A stretch of DNA of 64,000 nt from DAHUYF01 sp963838385 (GTDB taxonomy: Bacteria; Pseudomonadota; Alphaproteobacteria; ATCC43930; CGMCC-115725): assembly GCA_963838385.1 (NCBI GenBank), contig CAWIRE010000001.1:1240001-1304000 (forward strand). The letters are read 5' to 3'. Position numbers and translations under genes: made by a program. Below the pieces are notes generated by a model. The model saw only the letters and a list, made by a program, of their open reading frames with translations, made no database searches and was not told the DNA's origin. This document shows, piece by piece, positions 51,134 through 62,817 of the stretch; positions within the stretch are counted from its first letter, which is position 1; each line of letters opens with the position of its first letter.

Positions 51134-52351
51134 ATGAAGGCAAAGGCCGGCGGGCTTGCGGCGCCGCAGATCAATACCCGGGGCAAGCCGGTGCTGCGGG
51201 TGCTCGGCACCAAGGTGACCTTGATCGAGGAGATCCGGCGGCGCGCCGAGAGCGATCTCGGCATCCGCCTCGATTACAGCGTGGTCGACGGCATCGCCGC
51301 GCAGCAGCGCGCCGCGACCCAGCCCAGCTCCTACAACGTCTACGACCAGTGGTTCAACAATGTCGACATCGTCTGGTCCTCGGGCGCGATCCAGCCGCTG
51401 CGCACCTCGCGGATCGCGAATTGGGCGCAGGTCGAGCGCCATCTGCGCACCGCGCTGATGCATGACGGCCAGCCGATCGGCCGCGGCGACGCGCCGATCA
51501 AGTATCTCTACGTCCAGCCCGACAAGCGTCTCGGGCCCAACCTCACCGACTACATCAGCGCCATGCCCTGCGTGCATCACGTCGACGCCTTCGGCTACCG
51601 GCGCCGCGCCATCGGCCCCGATCTCGCTGGCGAGCCCGAGAGCTGGGGCTGGCTGCTCGACCCGCGCTGCCGCGGACGGGTGGCGCTGGTCGACGATCCC
51701 GCGATCGGCGCCGCCGATGCGGCACTGGCGGCGCAGGCGCTCGGCCTCGTCGCGTTCAAAGATATCGGCAATCTCACCATCGAGGAAATCGACGCCCTCA
51801 CCCGGCTGCTGATCCGCAAGAAGCGCGCCGGCCATTTCCGCACCTTCTGGAGCTCGATCGACGAGGCCACCCGGCTGATGCAAGACGGCGCCGTCGACAT
51901 CGAGAGCCTGTGGACGCCGTCGCTGACCGCGCTGTGGAGCCGCGGCGTCGATGTGCAATATGCCTCGCCGAAGGAAGGCTATCGCGGCTGGCACGGCTGC
52001 CTCGCGATCTCGGTCAACGCGCGCGGGGCCCTGCTCGACGCCGCCTACGACTATCTCAATTGGTGGCTCTCCGGCTGGGCCGGGGCGGTGATGGCGCGTC
52101 AGGGCTATTACATGGCGGCGCACGAGGCCGTGGTCGCGCATCTCTCGCCGGCCGAGTGGAGCTACTGGTATCTCGGCGAGCCGGCCGCCGTCGATCTCTG
52201 CGGGCCCGACGGCGCGATCGCCGTGCACGAGGGGGCGCGGCGCCACGGCGGCAGCTATTGGGACCGGCTGTCGCGCATCGTGCTGTGGAACTCCAGCATG
52301 GACGAGCACAACTACCTGGTCCGCCGCTGGGCGCAATTCATCGCCGCGTAA
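51134..52351 (+). CDS. Spermidine/putrescine-type binding protein without signal peptide
   Basis: The 405-residue protein is homologous to the PotD-like proteins at 44148 and 54403 (compare GHFRTFWSSIDEATRLMQDG, KEGYRGWHGCLAIS, and the end NYLVRRWAQFIAA). But it begins MKAKAGGLAAPQINTRGKPV, with no Sec or Tat leader. GGAGGATATCG precedes the ATG at 51134, and upstream in-frame codons show no leader either. It may stay in the cytoplasm and serve as a ligand sensor with the GntR gene 32 bases upstream, or its leader may have been lost. It is on the opposite strand to both transport operons. Confidence 0.82.
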   Translation: MKAKAGGLAAPQINTRGKPVLRVLGTKVTLIEEIRRRAESDLGIRLDYSVVDGIAAQQRAATQPSSYNVYDQWFNNVDIVWSSGAIQPLRTSRIANWAQVERHLRTALMHDGQPIGRGDAPIKYLYVQPDKRLGPNLTDYISAMPCVHHVDAFGYRRRAIGPDLAGEPESWGWLLDPRCRGRVALVDDPAIGAADAALAAQALGLVAFKDIGNLTIEEIDALTRLLIRKKRAGHFRTFWSSIDEATRLMQDGAVDIESLWTPSLTALWSRGVDVQYASPKEGYRGWHGCLAISVNARGALLDAAYDYLNWWLSGWAGAVMARQGYYMAAHEAVVAHLSPAEWSYWYLGEPAAVDLCGPDGAIAVHEGARRHGGSYWDRLSRIVLWNSSMDEHNYLVRRWAQFIAA

Positions 52352-52613
52352 ATCATCGCTCGGCATGAGGTCACTCCGCCGTGTGGCGCCAGGCGGGGAT
52401 GACGCCCGCGATCATCGCGCGCGAGCCACTCGATCCCCGTCGGCGCCTGGCGCTGCGCTCGTGGCGCAGCAAGCCGCGTGCCAAGCTCGCCGGTCGGCGG
52501 GAAAGCGCGGGCTTTCAACGAGACGCGCGTCCTGGCCGGCGGCGGCGGCGTGATTCGTCACCGCCGTCACCGGCGCGGGCTGGGCAAGGCTTGGGCAGCT
52601 GCGCAACGCGCGG
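52352..52613. other. Intergenic region, nothing recognised
   Basis: In these 262 bases between two converging genes I see GC-rich sequence with no convincing ORF, ribosome site or strong terminator hairpin. Confidence 0.5.
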
Positions 52614-53494
<881 letters not shown>

Positions 53495-53495
<1 letters not shown>

Positions 53496-54361
53496 CAGAG
53501 CTCCTTGCGGATGTCGACGATGCGCATCAGCGCGCCGACGGTGCCGAGCACGATCGCCAGCAGCACCACGGCATTGGCCGCCGCCGCCGGGTACTGCAGC
53601 AGCGACATGGCGTTCACCATCATCAGCGCGACCGAGGCGCGCTGGCCGCCGCTCATCAGGTTGACCGTGACGAAATCGCCCATGACGATGGTGAGGATGA
53701 AGACGGTGCCGATGGCGATCCCCGGCTTGGTCAGCGGGATGACGACGTGCCACAGCGTCTGCCGGCCGGAGGCGCCGAGATCGCGCGCCGCCTCGAGCAG
53801 TGCGCGGTCGATGCGCATCATCGAGTTGAAGATCGGCACCACCATGAAGAGGGTGAAAAGGTGCACATAGGCGAGCACCACCGCAAAATTCGAGAACAGC
53901 AGGAATTCGAGCGGCTGGCGGATCAATCCCAGATGGAGCAGCGCCTGGTTGAGGATCCCGTTGCGGCCGAGGAACGGGATCCAGGCGATCATGCGGATGA
54001 TGTTGGAGGTCCAGAACGGGATGGTGCAGACCAGGAACAGCACCGTCTGCCAGGCCTTCGAGCGGACATGGAAGGCCAGGAAATAGGACACGGTGAAGCC
54101 GATGACGAGCGTCAGCGCCCAGGTGAGCAGGGCGAAGGTGACGGTCTGCAGATAGGTGTCCCAGGTGATGGGATCGACCAGCAGGTCGTGGTAGTTGGTG
54201 AGGATGAAGGCCGGGATCAGCCGCGCCGTGTCGTAGTCCCAGAAGCTGACGACGACCACCGCCGCGATCGGGACGACGAGAAACACCAGCAGCGTCGCGG
54301 CCAGCGGCGCGACCTGCAGATAGGGAGCGAGCGCGAAACCCCGCCGCGCGCGCCGGCGCAA
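53495..54361 (-). CDS. Spermidine/putrescine-type ABC permease (PotB-like)
   Basis: The 288-residue permease is best started at TTG 54361, giving a basic leader (MRRRARRGFALAPYLQVAP) before helix 1. No ATG is available between here and the binding-protein stop at 54403. The conserved segments are FWTSNIIRMIAWIPFLG and LLEAARDLGASGRQTLWHVVIPL. GDFVTVNLMSGGQRAS is the PotB-type late region. It is the third gene in the order ATPase, binding protein, permease, permease. Confidence 0.88.
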
Positions 54362-54402
54362 GGGCGCGCTCCGCTCCCGCGGCAGAGCGCCCTCGCGACC
54401 GA

Positions 54403-55692
54403 TCAGGCGGCGATGAACTGATTCCACCTCTGAACCATGTAGCGATCCTGGTCCATCACCGAGTTCCAGCAGGCGATGTGGCCCATGCGCTCGTAGAAGG
54501 AGCCGCCGTCGCGCACCGCGCCCGCCTTCTCCATGACCACGCCCTGCGGATTCTTGATGTCGCCCTTGGCCGGCTTGCCCTCCATCCAATAGCCCCATTC
54601 GTCCGCCGTCATGTATTTCTTGGCGGTGTCGAGGACGGCGGAGTAGTAGCCCTGCCGGTTGAGATAGGCGCCGACCCAGCCCGAGAGGTACCAGTTGACG
54701 TATTCGTAGGCGGCGTCGAGCTCGAGGCCGCTGAGATGCTTGGCCAGCGCCAACCCGCCGCCCCAGCCGCGATAGCCCTCCTTCAGCGGCTGGTAGACGC
54801 AAGGCACGCCCTTCGAGCGCACCGCGGTGACCGCCGGCGACCACATCGACTGGATGATGACCTCGCCCGAGGTCATCAGATTGACGCTCTCGTCGAAGGT
54901 CTTCCAGAAGGCGCGGAACTGCCCCTTCTTCTTGGTCGCGATCAGGAAATCGACGGTCTTGTCGATCTCGGCGCGGGTCATGTTGCCCTTGTCGACGTAT
55001 TTGGCGAGGCCCGCCGCCTCGGCGATCATCGCCGCGTCCATGATGCCGATCGACGGGATGTTCAGCAGCGCCGTCCGGCCGTTGAATTTGGGGTCGAGAA
55101 TGTCGCTCCAGCTGTTGATCGGCCGGCCGACCAGATCGGGGCGGATGCCCAGCGTATCCGCGTTGTAGATGGTCGGGATCATGGTGAACCAGCGGGTGGG
55201 ATGCTTGGCGAATTTGGTCGATTCCTGGGTCTCGACGAAGCTCACCGTGTGCGGCGCCGTGCCCTGGGCGATCTTCGATTCGGGCGTGAGCTTGCCGGTG
55301 ATGAAGATCGGCACGATCTCCTCGAAATACTTGATGCGCTTGGCATCCATCGGCTGCAGCACGGCCGCCGGAAACACCTTCTTGCAGATCCAGTATTCGA
55401 TATCGGCGATGTCGTAGGATTTGGGCTGCGTGACCGCCCGCTGGGTGACCGCGTCGGAATCGAGCGCCGTCATCTGCAGGGTGAACCCCAGATCCTTCTT
55501 GCATTGCTCGGCGATGGGATTCTGGTTGGAGACGCCGGTGCCGAACTGACGCAGCACCACGTCCTTGATGTTCTGCGCCCAGATCGTCGGGAACCCGGTG
55601 AGCGCGCCGCTGCCCGCCGCGGCTCCGGCCACCGCCGCGGCGCCCTTGAGGAGGGTGCGGCGGGTGACAGGGTGCTTGGTCCTTTTGCTCAT
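54403..55692 (-). CDS. Spermidine/putrescine-type binding protein, Tat-exported
   Basis: The 429-residue binding protein has a Tat leader (TRRTLLKGAAAVAGAAAG), consistent with folding before export. Mature segments include IEYWICKKVFPAAVLQPMD, WFTMIPTIYNADTLGIRPDL, FRAFWKTFDESVNLMTSG and CWNSVMDQDRYMVQRWNQF. AGGAGCAGGAGGC precedes the ATG at 55692. It is the intact paralogue of the frameshifted gene at 44148. The ligand is unknown; the divergent hydantoin genes suggest a hydantoin- or ureido-like or amine compound. Confidence 0.9.
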   Translation of the reverse strand: MSKRTKHPVTRRTLLKGAAAVAGAAAGSGALTGFPTIWAQNIKDVVLRQFGTGVSNQNPIAEQCKKDLGFTLQMTALDSDAVTQRAVTQPKSYDIADIEYWICKKVFPAAVLQPMDAKRIKYFEEIVPIFITGKLTPESKIAQGTAPHTVSFVETQESTKFAKHPTRWFTMIPTIYNADTLGIRPDLVGRPINSWSDILDPKFNGRTALLNIPSIGIMDAAMIAEAAGLAKYVDKGNMTRAEIDKTVDFLIATKKKGQFRAFWKTFDESVNLMTSGEVIIQSMWSPAVTAVRSKGVPCVYQPLKEGYRGWGGGLALAKHLSGLELDAAYEYVNWYLSGWVGAYLNRQGYYSAVLDTAKKYMTADEWGYWMEGKPAKGDIKNPQGVVMEKAGAVRDGGSFYERMGHIACWNSVMDQDRYMVQRWNQFIAA

Positions 55693-55731
55693 GCCTCCTG
55701 CTCCTTCTTTGGCGCGCGGCGGTGCCGCGCG

Positions 55732-56736
55732 CTAGTGCGTCATCACCTGCATGTCGCCGCGCTCCCAGGCGGCGGCGACGCGCATGCCGAGCGCCACCGG
55801 CTGGGCGACGTAGCGCTCCTCCGGCAGCATCACCGACAGCCGCTGGCCGTCATCGACCTCGAGGCCGACCTTCACCATCAAGCCCAGATACTCGATCGTC
55901 TTCACCAGCCCGGTCACCCCGCAGGCGCCGTCGCCGGGCGGCGACGCGGCGGAGAGGCGGATGCGGTCGGCGCGCACGGCGACGGGACGGCCATCCTCGC
56001 GGGCCGGCAGCACGTTGTAGCCGCCGATGAACTGGGCGACGAAGACCGAGGCGGGGTGGTTGAACACCGTTTGCGGCTCGCCGATCTGTTCGATGCGGCC
56101 GTGATTCATCACCACCACCAGCGAGGCCAGCGCCATCGCCTCCTCCTGGCTGTGCGTGACGTGGATGAAGGTGATGCCGAGCTGCGCCTGCAGCGCCTTC
56201 AGCTCCTCGCGCACCTGAAGCCGCAGGAACGGGTCGAGCGCGGAGAGCGGCTCGTCCAGCAGCAGCACCGAGGGATCGGTGATCAGCGCCCGCGCCAGCG
56301 CCACGCGCTGCTGCTGGCCGCCGGAGAGCTGGGCGGGGAGCCGGTCGGCGAAGGCGTCCATCTGCAGGCGCGCCAGCAGCTCCATCGCCCGCTGCCGCCG
56401 CCGGGCGCGGCCAACGCCCTTCATCGCCAGGCTGAAGGCGACGTTGTCGATGCAGTCGAGATGCGGGAACAGCGCATAGCTCTGGAACATCATGGCCGTG
56501 CTGCGCTTGGCCGGCGGCAGATCGGTGATGTTGCGGCTGCCCAGCAGGATGTCGCCTTCGGAGACCTCCTCATGGCCCGAGATCATGCGCAGCGTCGAGG
56601 TCTTGCCGCAGCCGCTCGGGCCGAGCAGGCAGCAATAGCTGCCCGCGGGAATGCGCAGGTCGACATTGTCCACCGCCACGGTCGAGCCGTAGTGCTTGGA
56701 CACCGCCACCAATTCGACGTTGGCCGCTCCGGCCAT
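55732..56736 (-). CDS. Spermidine/putrescine-type ABC ATPase (PotA-like)
   Basis: The 334-residue ATPase has Walker A GPSGCGKTSTLRMISG, Q-loop MMFQSYALFPHLDC, signature QLSGGQQQRVALARAL, Walker B VLLLDEPLSALD, and H-loop FIHVTHSQEEAMAL. A TOBE-like domain follows (AQFIGGYNVLPAREDGRPV). The start at 56736 has GGAGCGGCT before it. It is the first gene of the second transport operon and diverges from the hydantoin cluster. Confidence 0.9.
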   Translation of the reverse strand: MAGAANVELVAVSKHYGSTVAVDNVDLRIPAGSYCCLLGPSGCGKTSTLRMISGHEEVSEGDILLGSRNITDLPPAKRSTAMMFQSYALFPHLDCIDNVAFSLAMKGVGRARRRQRAMELLARLQMDAFADRLPAQLSGGQQQRVALARALITDPSVLLLDEPLSALDPFLRLQVREELKALQAQLGITFIHVTHSQEEAMALASLVVVMNHGRIEQIGEPQTVFNHPASVFVAQFIGGYNVLPAREDGRPVAVRADRIRLSAASPPGDGACGVTGLVKTIEYLGLMVKVGLEVDDGQRLSVMLPEERYVAQPVALGMRVAAAWERGDMQVMTH

Positions 56737-57042
56737 AGCCGCTCCGCGAATTCGGGCGCCGGCGGTCCCCGAAGGTCCCCCGGTCCTCGATCCGATCTTC
56801 CCCCTGAGGTTTGCAAGAGGCGTGCCGCCACCGGTCGTCCGATGCCGATGCCGCCACCGCCGCGGGGAACCGGGCGTGCCTGCCTATTGGCTGACCATCT
56901 CTGGCGACAAATTGCCCAGGAGGATGGCAGGCCTAGTCATCCCCCTCAGGGCGGCGGGCTGGCGCGAACTCTTGCTCGACCCGATCGCGGCCCGCGGATG
57001 GCGATCGCGTGGCCGGCGGGGCGGGGCAGCCAGGACGGCGCG
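56737..57042. other. Divergent intergenic region, no clear elements
   Basis: In these 306 bases between the transport operon and the hydantoin operon I see no gene. No confident -35/-10 pair or operator stands out, though promoters for both directions must lie here if the two operons start at this gap. Confidence 0.4.
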
Positions 57043-57792
57043 ATGCGGATCAAGGTGATCAATCCCAACACGACGCACTCCATGACGGAGCGCATCGCCG
57101 CCGGCGCGCGGCGGGTGGCGGCGCCGGGCACCGAGATCGTCGCCGTCAGCCCCGCCATGGGACCGGTCTCGATCGAGGGCCATTACGACGAGGCGGTGAG
57201 CGCGCTCGGCGTGCTCGACGAGATCCGAAAGGGTGAGGCTCAGGGCATCGACGGCTATGTCATCGCCTGCTTCGGCGATCCCGGATTGCGCGCCGCGCGC
57301 GAGCTCGCGCGCGGGCCGGTGATCGGCGTCGCCGAGGCGGCGATGCATGCGGCGAGCTGCATCGCCGCGGGATTTTCGATCGTCACGACGCTGGAGCGCA
57401 CCTGCGACATCGCGCGCGAGTTGGCCGACAGCTACGGCATGGCGCGCTTCTGCCGCGGCATCCGCGGCACCGATCTGGCGGTGCTCGATCTCGAGAAGCC
57501 CGGCTCTGAGGCGCGGCGCATCATCATCGAGGAATGCCGCCGCGCGCTGGTCGAGGACCGCTCCGACGCGATCGTCCTCGGCTGCGCCGGCATGACCGAT
57601 CTCGCCGCCGCCATCGCCGCGGCGATCGACGCGCCGGTGGTCTCGGGCGTCGAGGCGGCGGTGAAGACGGTGGAAGGGCTGGTGACGCTAGGGCTCGGCA
57701 CCAGCAAGCGCGGCAGCTACGCCGCGCCGCTGGCCAAGCGCTATGTCGGGCTGATGGAGGGCTTTGCGCCCACCGGCCGAGGCGGGAGATGA
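57043..57792 (+). CDS. hyuE: Hydantoin racemase
   Basis: The 249-residue enzyme is of the Asp/Glu racemase superfamily. VINPNTTHSMTERI opens the fold, and the two catalytic cysteines appear as Cys76 (VIACFGDPG) and Cys181 (LGCAGMTDL), the same numbering I recall for characterised rhizobial hydantoin racemases. It interconverts D- and L-5-substituted hydantoins. The stop overlaps the alternative hyuA start (ATGA). It leads a rightward operon with HyuA, HyuB and an N-carbamoyl hydrolase, a context that strongly supports the role. Confidence 0.9.
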   Translation: MRIKVINPNTTHSMTERIAAGARRVAAPGTEIVAVSPAMGPVSIEGHYDEAVSALGVLDEIRKGEAQGIDGYVIACFGDPGLRAARELARGPVIGVAEAAMHAASCIAAGFSIVTTLERTCDIARELADSYGMARFCRGIRGTDLAVLDLEKPGSEARRIIIEECRRALVEDRSDAIVLGCAGMTDLAAAIAAAIDAPVVSGVEAAVKTVEGLVTLGLGTSKRGSYAAPLAKRYVGLMEGFAPTGRGGR

Positions 57793-57839
57793 GCGCCGAC
57801 GGGTCGGCGGCGCGCGAAGCAGGAAGGGATGGAGAGCGC

Positions 57840-59920
57840 ATGCGGGCGATCGGCGTCGATGTCGGCGGCACGTTCACGGATCTCGTCTATTGCGACCGCG
57901 CGACCGGGCAGGTTGCGATCCACAAGGTCTCGACCACGCCCGACGACCTCTCGCGCGCCGTGCTCCGGGGCATCGCCGAGCTCTGCCGCGCCAATGCCGT
58001 GGCGCCGGGCGAGGTCGACTATGTCTTCCACGGCACCACCACCGCGACCAACGCCGTGCTCGAGCATCGCGGCGCGCGCACCGGCATGGTGACCAATGAA
58101 GGCTTCCGCGACATCATCCATATCGCCCGCCACCAGCGCGTCGAGCATTACTCGATCATGCAGGAGCTGCCCTGGCAGAGCCGGCCGCTGGTCAAGCGCC
58201 GCCATCGCAAGGTCGTGAAGGGCCGGCTGGTGCCGCCGCGCGGCGAGGAGCTCGAGCCGCTCGACGAGGCCGCGATCCGCGAAGCGGCGCAGGCGCTCAA
58301 GGCCGAAGGGGTCGAGGCCGTCGCGGTCTGCTTCCTCTTCTCCTATCTCAACCCGGCGCATGAGGACCGCGCCGCCGCCATCCTGGCCGAGGAGCTGCCG
58401 GGGGTCTTCATCGCCACCTCCTCCTCGGTCTCGCCGCAGTTCCGCGAGTTCGAGCGCTTCACCACCGCCTGCCTCTCAGCCTTCATCGGCCCCAAGGTGC
58501 GCGGCTACATCGCCCGGCTCGACGACGCGCTGAAGGGAGCCGGCCTCGGCGCCGAGCTCAGGATCATGGCGTCCAATGGCGGCGTCGCCACGCCGGCGAC
58601 GGTGGCCGAGAAGCCGGTGCTGACGCTGCTTTCGGGCCTCGCCGCCGGCGTGCTGGGCGGCGCCTGGGTCGGGCGCGCTCAGCGGCAGGCGCAAGCTCAT
58701 CACCTTCGACATCGGCGGCACCAGCGCCGATATCGGCATCGTGCAGGACGGCCAGTTCGCCGAGACCGACGCGCGCAGCACCTCGATCGCCGGCTTTCCG
58801 CTGCTGCTGCCGATGATCGACATCCACACCATCGGTGCCGGCGGCGGCTCGATTGCCTATCTCGACGCCGGCGGCGCCTTCCGCGTCGGCCCGCGCAGCG
58901 CCGGCGCGGTGCCGGGACCGGCCGCCTACGGCCGCGGCGGCGGCGAGCCCACGGTCACCGACGCCAATCTGGTGCTCGGGCCGGCTCGACAAGGACGATT
59001 TCCTCGGCGGCAGCATGCCGCTCGACCTGGCGGCCGCCGAGCGCGTCATCGACACCTTTGCCGAGCGCCTCGGCACCGGCCGGATCGAGGCGGCGGAAGG
59101 GATCCTCACCATCATCAACAACAACATGGCGAATGCGGTGCGCTCGCGCACGGTGCAGAAGGGCATCGATCCCCGCGGCTTCGCGCTGGTCGCCTTCGGC
59201 GGCGCCGGACCGCTGCACGGCGCCGAGGTGGCGGCGATCCTCGGCATTCCCGAGGTCATCGTGCCGCCCTTTCCCGGCATCACCTCGGCGATGGGGCTGC
59301 TCACCACCGACCTCAAATACGACGCCATCCGCACCCAGTTCCAGACGAGCACCGCCGTCGATCTCGCGCGGCTCAACGCCGATCTCGCGGCGATGGAGGG
59401 CCAATTGGCGCTGCGTTTTGCCGCCGACCGTCTCGACCCGGACGAGGTCGCCTTCGAGCGCCATGGCGATCTGCGCTATGTCGGCCAGGGCTACGAGCTC
59501 AAGGTGGCGATCCCGCCGGGGCGGCTCGGCGCGGCGGAGATCGAGCAGGTCTGGCAGCGCTTCCACGAGGCGCATCGCCGCGAATACGGCCATGCCTTCG
59601 CCGAGAGCCCGATCGAGATCGTCAATCTGCGCGTCAGCGGCATCGGCGCCATGCCCAAGATGGAGCCGGTGCGGCCGCCTTCTGGCGGCTCGCTGGCGGC
59701 GGCGCTGACGCGGGTCGGGCAGTGCGTCTTCCGCCTCGCGGGCGGGCTCGGCTCCTGCGAGACCGGCTTCTATCAGCGGCACAAGCTGCCGGTCGACGAG
59801 ACCCTGCGCGGCCCGGCCGTGGTGCTGCAGAAGGACAGCACGACGGTGATCCCGCCGGGCTGGAGCGCGGCGATCGACGCCGCCGGCAATCTCATCCTCA
59901 AGACCGGAGACGGCGCATGA
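57840..59920 (+). CDS. hyuA: Hydantoinase/oxoprolinase subunit A, two frameshifts
   Basis: The corrected protein is about 692 residues (2081 bases, 3n+2). It has the ATP-binding start RAIGVDVGGTFTDLVYCD, FHGTTTATNAVLEHRGARTG, and KLITFDIGGTSADIGIVQDG after the first break near 58671. A second break near 58978-58982 precedes GRLDKDDFLGGSMPLDL. Both look like an extra G in a GGG run. With HyuB it forms the ATP-dependent ring-opening enzyme (N-methylhydantoinase type). The start is ATG 57840 behind GGAGAGCGC; ATG 57789 is in frame and overlaps the racemase stop. Confidence 0.82.
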
Positions 59921-61705
59921 GCCTCGCCAACCGCCCGCCGACCCGCATCGATCCCGTGACCGCCGCGGTGATCCACGGCGCGCTCGAGAACATCGCGATC
60001 GAGATGGGCCACAAGCTCATGCGCATGAGCTATTCCAGCATCATCCGCGAATCCGAGGATTTCGGCGCCGCGCTCACCGACCCCGAGGGCCGCCAGCTCT
60101 GCGAATGCAAGATGAGCACGCCGCTGCAATCGGGACCGATCCCGGGCTATATCCGCGGCGTGCGCCAGCGCCTTGCCGCGCGCCGCGACGTCGTCCGCCC
60201 CGGCGACGTCATCATGCACAACGACCCCTATGGCGGCGCCTCGCACGGGCCCGACGTCGCCTTCTGCGTGCCGGTCTTCCATGAGGGCGAGCATATCGGC
60301 TTCTCGGCGACCACCGCGCATCATCTCGACATCGGCGCGCTGTCGCCGGGAAGCTGCGGCATCGTCGACGCGGTCGACACCTACGCCGAGGGGCTGCAGT
60401 TCAAGGCGATCAAGGTCATCGACCAGGGCAGGCGCAACGAAGCGGTCTGGCACATGCTGCGCGACAACATCCGCGCCTCCGATCTCGTCGTCGGCGACAT
60501 GGAGGCGCAGATCGCCGCGGCGCGAGATCGGCGCCGAGCGCTATCTCGAGCTGGTGCGCCGCTACGGCCTCGCCACCGTCGCGGCCGCGGCCGACGATCT
60601 CATGGACTATTCCGAGCGGCTGATGCGCGCGGCGATCGCCGAGCGTGCCGGACGGCGACTATCGCGCCGACCACCACCCTCGACGGCTATCTCGACGATG
60701 CCGATCCGGCGCGCCGCGACCTGCCGATCGCGGTCGACGATCACGGTCGCGCGGCGACGAGATGATCGTCGACCTCACCGGCACCGCGCCGCAGGTCTCG
60801 GACAAGCCGATCAACATGCCGCTCGAAGGCACGGTCGATTGCGCCGTGTGGCTCACCATCCGCTCGATCCTGCTCGACAGCGTGGTCTACGGCCACATCC
60901 CGCAGAACAGCGGCCTCACCCGGCCGATCCGCATCGTGGCGCCCAAGGGCACGCTGGCGAACCCCACCTTCCCCGCGCCGGTGATCGCGCGCTTCTGCCC
61001 CGGCAACCAGCTCGCCGACACGGTGATGAAGGCGCTGGCGCAGGCGGTGCCGCGGCAGGTGAGCGCCGGCATCGGCAATCTGCGCGTCGTCGCCTTCAGC
61101 GGCCTCGATGACGGAAAGCACTGGGTGCACATGGAGATCCTCGACGGCAGCTATGGCGGCCGCCACGGGCTGGACGGCTCGACACCGTCGACACGCTCTA
61201 TGCCAACACCCGCAACAACCCGATCGAGGACATGGAATCGCATCTGCCGCTGCGCGTCACCCGCTACGAGATGCGCGAGAACGCGCTGGCGCCGGGACGC
61301 TGGCGCGGCGGCATCGGCTCGGTGCGCGAATTCACCTATCTCGCCGAGGGCGGCTTCTCGGTCGAGGGCGAGGGCCACAAATACCCGCCCTGGGGCTTTG
61401 CCGGCGGCGCCGACGGCCATACCGGCGCGCTGCTGCTGCTCTCGGCCGCGGGCGAGCGCCGCGAGCTGGTCTCGAAGGTGCCGCATCAGAAGGTCAGGGC
61501 CGGCGATCGGCTCCTCGCCTTCGGCCCGAGCGGCGGCGGCTATGGCGATCCGCTGGCGCGCGATCCGCGGGCGGTGCTCGACGACGTCCTCGACGGCTAT
61601 GTCGACGCCGAGTTCGCCCGCGACCATTATGCCGTCGTCATCGCCGAGGGCAGGCTGGACGAGGCCGCCACGGCAACGCTGCGCGCCCGCCGGCGCGCCG
61701 GCTGA
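59917..61705 (+). CDS. hyuB: Hydantoinase/oxoprolinase subunit B, multiple frameshifts
   Basis: The beginning is intact (MSLANRPPTRIDPVTAAV, then HKLMRMSYSSIIRESEDFG, and HNDPYGGASHGPDVAFC). Between 60517 and 61180 the frame changes six times: five apparent one-base insertions and one deletion, net +4, in accord with 1789 bases (3n+1). After each the family sequence resumes, e.g. EMIVDLTGTAPQVSDKPIN, then YANTRNNPIEDMESHLPLR, and FGPSGGGYGDPLARDP at the end. Conserved segments are otherwise undamaged. The start overlaps the hyuA stop (ATGA). As sequenced it could not make a full subunit. Confidence 0.8.
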
Positions 61706-61715
61706 GGAGGGCAGG

Positions 61716-62656
61716 ATGAGCGCACGGAAACTGGTGGTGGGCGCGGCGCAGATGGGCCCGATCGCGCGCGCCGATACGCGCCAGGCAGACCGTGCGTCGT
61801 CACATCGAGCTGCTGCGCCAGGCGAAGAGCCGCGGCTGCGACCTCGTGGTGTTCCCGGAGCTCGCCTTCACCACCTTCTTCCCGCGCTGGTACATCGAGG
61901 ACGAGGCCGAGCTCGAGAGCTTCTTCGAGCGCGAGATGCCGGGCCCCGAGACCGCGACGCTGTTCGACGAGGCGGCGCGGCTCGGCATCGGCCTCTCCAT
62001 CGGCTATGCCGAGCTCGTCATGGAAGGGCGGCACAAGCGCCGCTTCAACACCGCCATCCTGGTCGACAAGGCCGGCACGCTCGTCGGCAAGTACCGCAAG
62101 ATCCACCTGCCCGGCCATGCCGACCACCGGCCGCAGCTTCCCTTCCAGCATCTGGAGAAGCTTTATTTCGAGCCGGGCAACCTGGGATTCCCGGTGTGGC
62201 GCAGCATGGGCGGCGTGCTCGGCATGTGCATCTGCAACGACCGGCGCTGGCCCGAGACCTATCGCGTCATGGCGCTGCAGGGGGCGGAGATGGTGGTGCT
62301 GGGCTACAACACACCCACCGGCCACACCTACCATCCCGACATCGACGGGCTCAGCCTGTTCCACAATCACCTCTCCCTGCAGGCCGGCGCCTATCAGAAC
62401 AGCCTCTGGGTCGTCGGCACCGCCAAATGCGGCACCGAGGAAGGCTCGACCATGATCGGCCAGAGCGCGATCATCGCGCCCTCGGGCGAGATCGTGGCGC
62501 ATGGCGGCGAGCCTCGAGGACGAGCTCGTCACCGCCGCCTGCGACCTCGATTTCGGCCGCCGCTACCGCGAGACCATCTTCGATTTCGCGCGCCACCGCG
62601 AGCCCGAGAACTACCGCCTGATCGTCGAGCGCAAGGGCCCGATCCCGCCGCCCTAG
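61716..62656 (+). CDS. N-carbamoyl-D-amino-acid hydrolase, two frameshifts
   Basis: The carbon-nitrogen hydrolase removes CO2 and ammonia from N-carbamoyl-D-amino acids. In the corrected protein (about 312 residues, 941 bases, 3n+2) the triad is Glu48 (VFPELAF), Lys128 (YRKIHLPG) and Cys173 (CICNDRRWPETYR). GYNTPTGHTYHPD and NSLWVVGTAKCG fit the DCase branch. Extra bases near 61783-61786 and 62497-62507 break the frame. GAGGAGGGCAGG precedes the ATG at 61716. It completes the racemase, ring-opening, decarbamoylation sequence and would yield D-amino acids. Confidence 0.83.
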
Positions 62657-62817
62657 CAGCGGGTCGGCCGCGGTCGTGCTACATTCGGCTGAGGTCCGGT
62701 GCCGCATCTTGCCGAGCGCGCTGGACCGCTTCGGCCCGATCGTCGTCGCCGGCTCGGCCGACATCAACGAGCGCGAAAAAGGGAATCCCTGCCAGCTCAG
62801 GATTGCTGGCTACCGCT

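Noticed and set aside
54478..57792. A 1104-codon open frame on the plus strand
   Set aside because: Most of it is antisense to the PotD-like and PotA-like genes on the minus strand, which have full family motifs. Only the last 249 codons, starting at 57043, are a real gene (hydantoin racemase).
58671..62507. Programmed +1 ribosomal frameshifting as an explanation for the repeated frame changes
   Set aside because: There is no common slippery sequence or downstream structure, up to six events would be needed in one gene, and unrelated genes elsewhere are affected. Base-calling error fits better.
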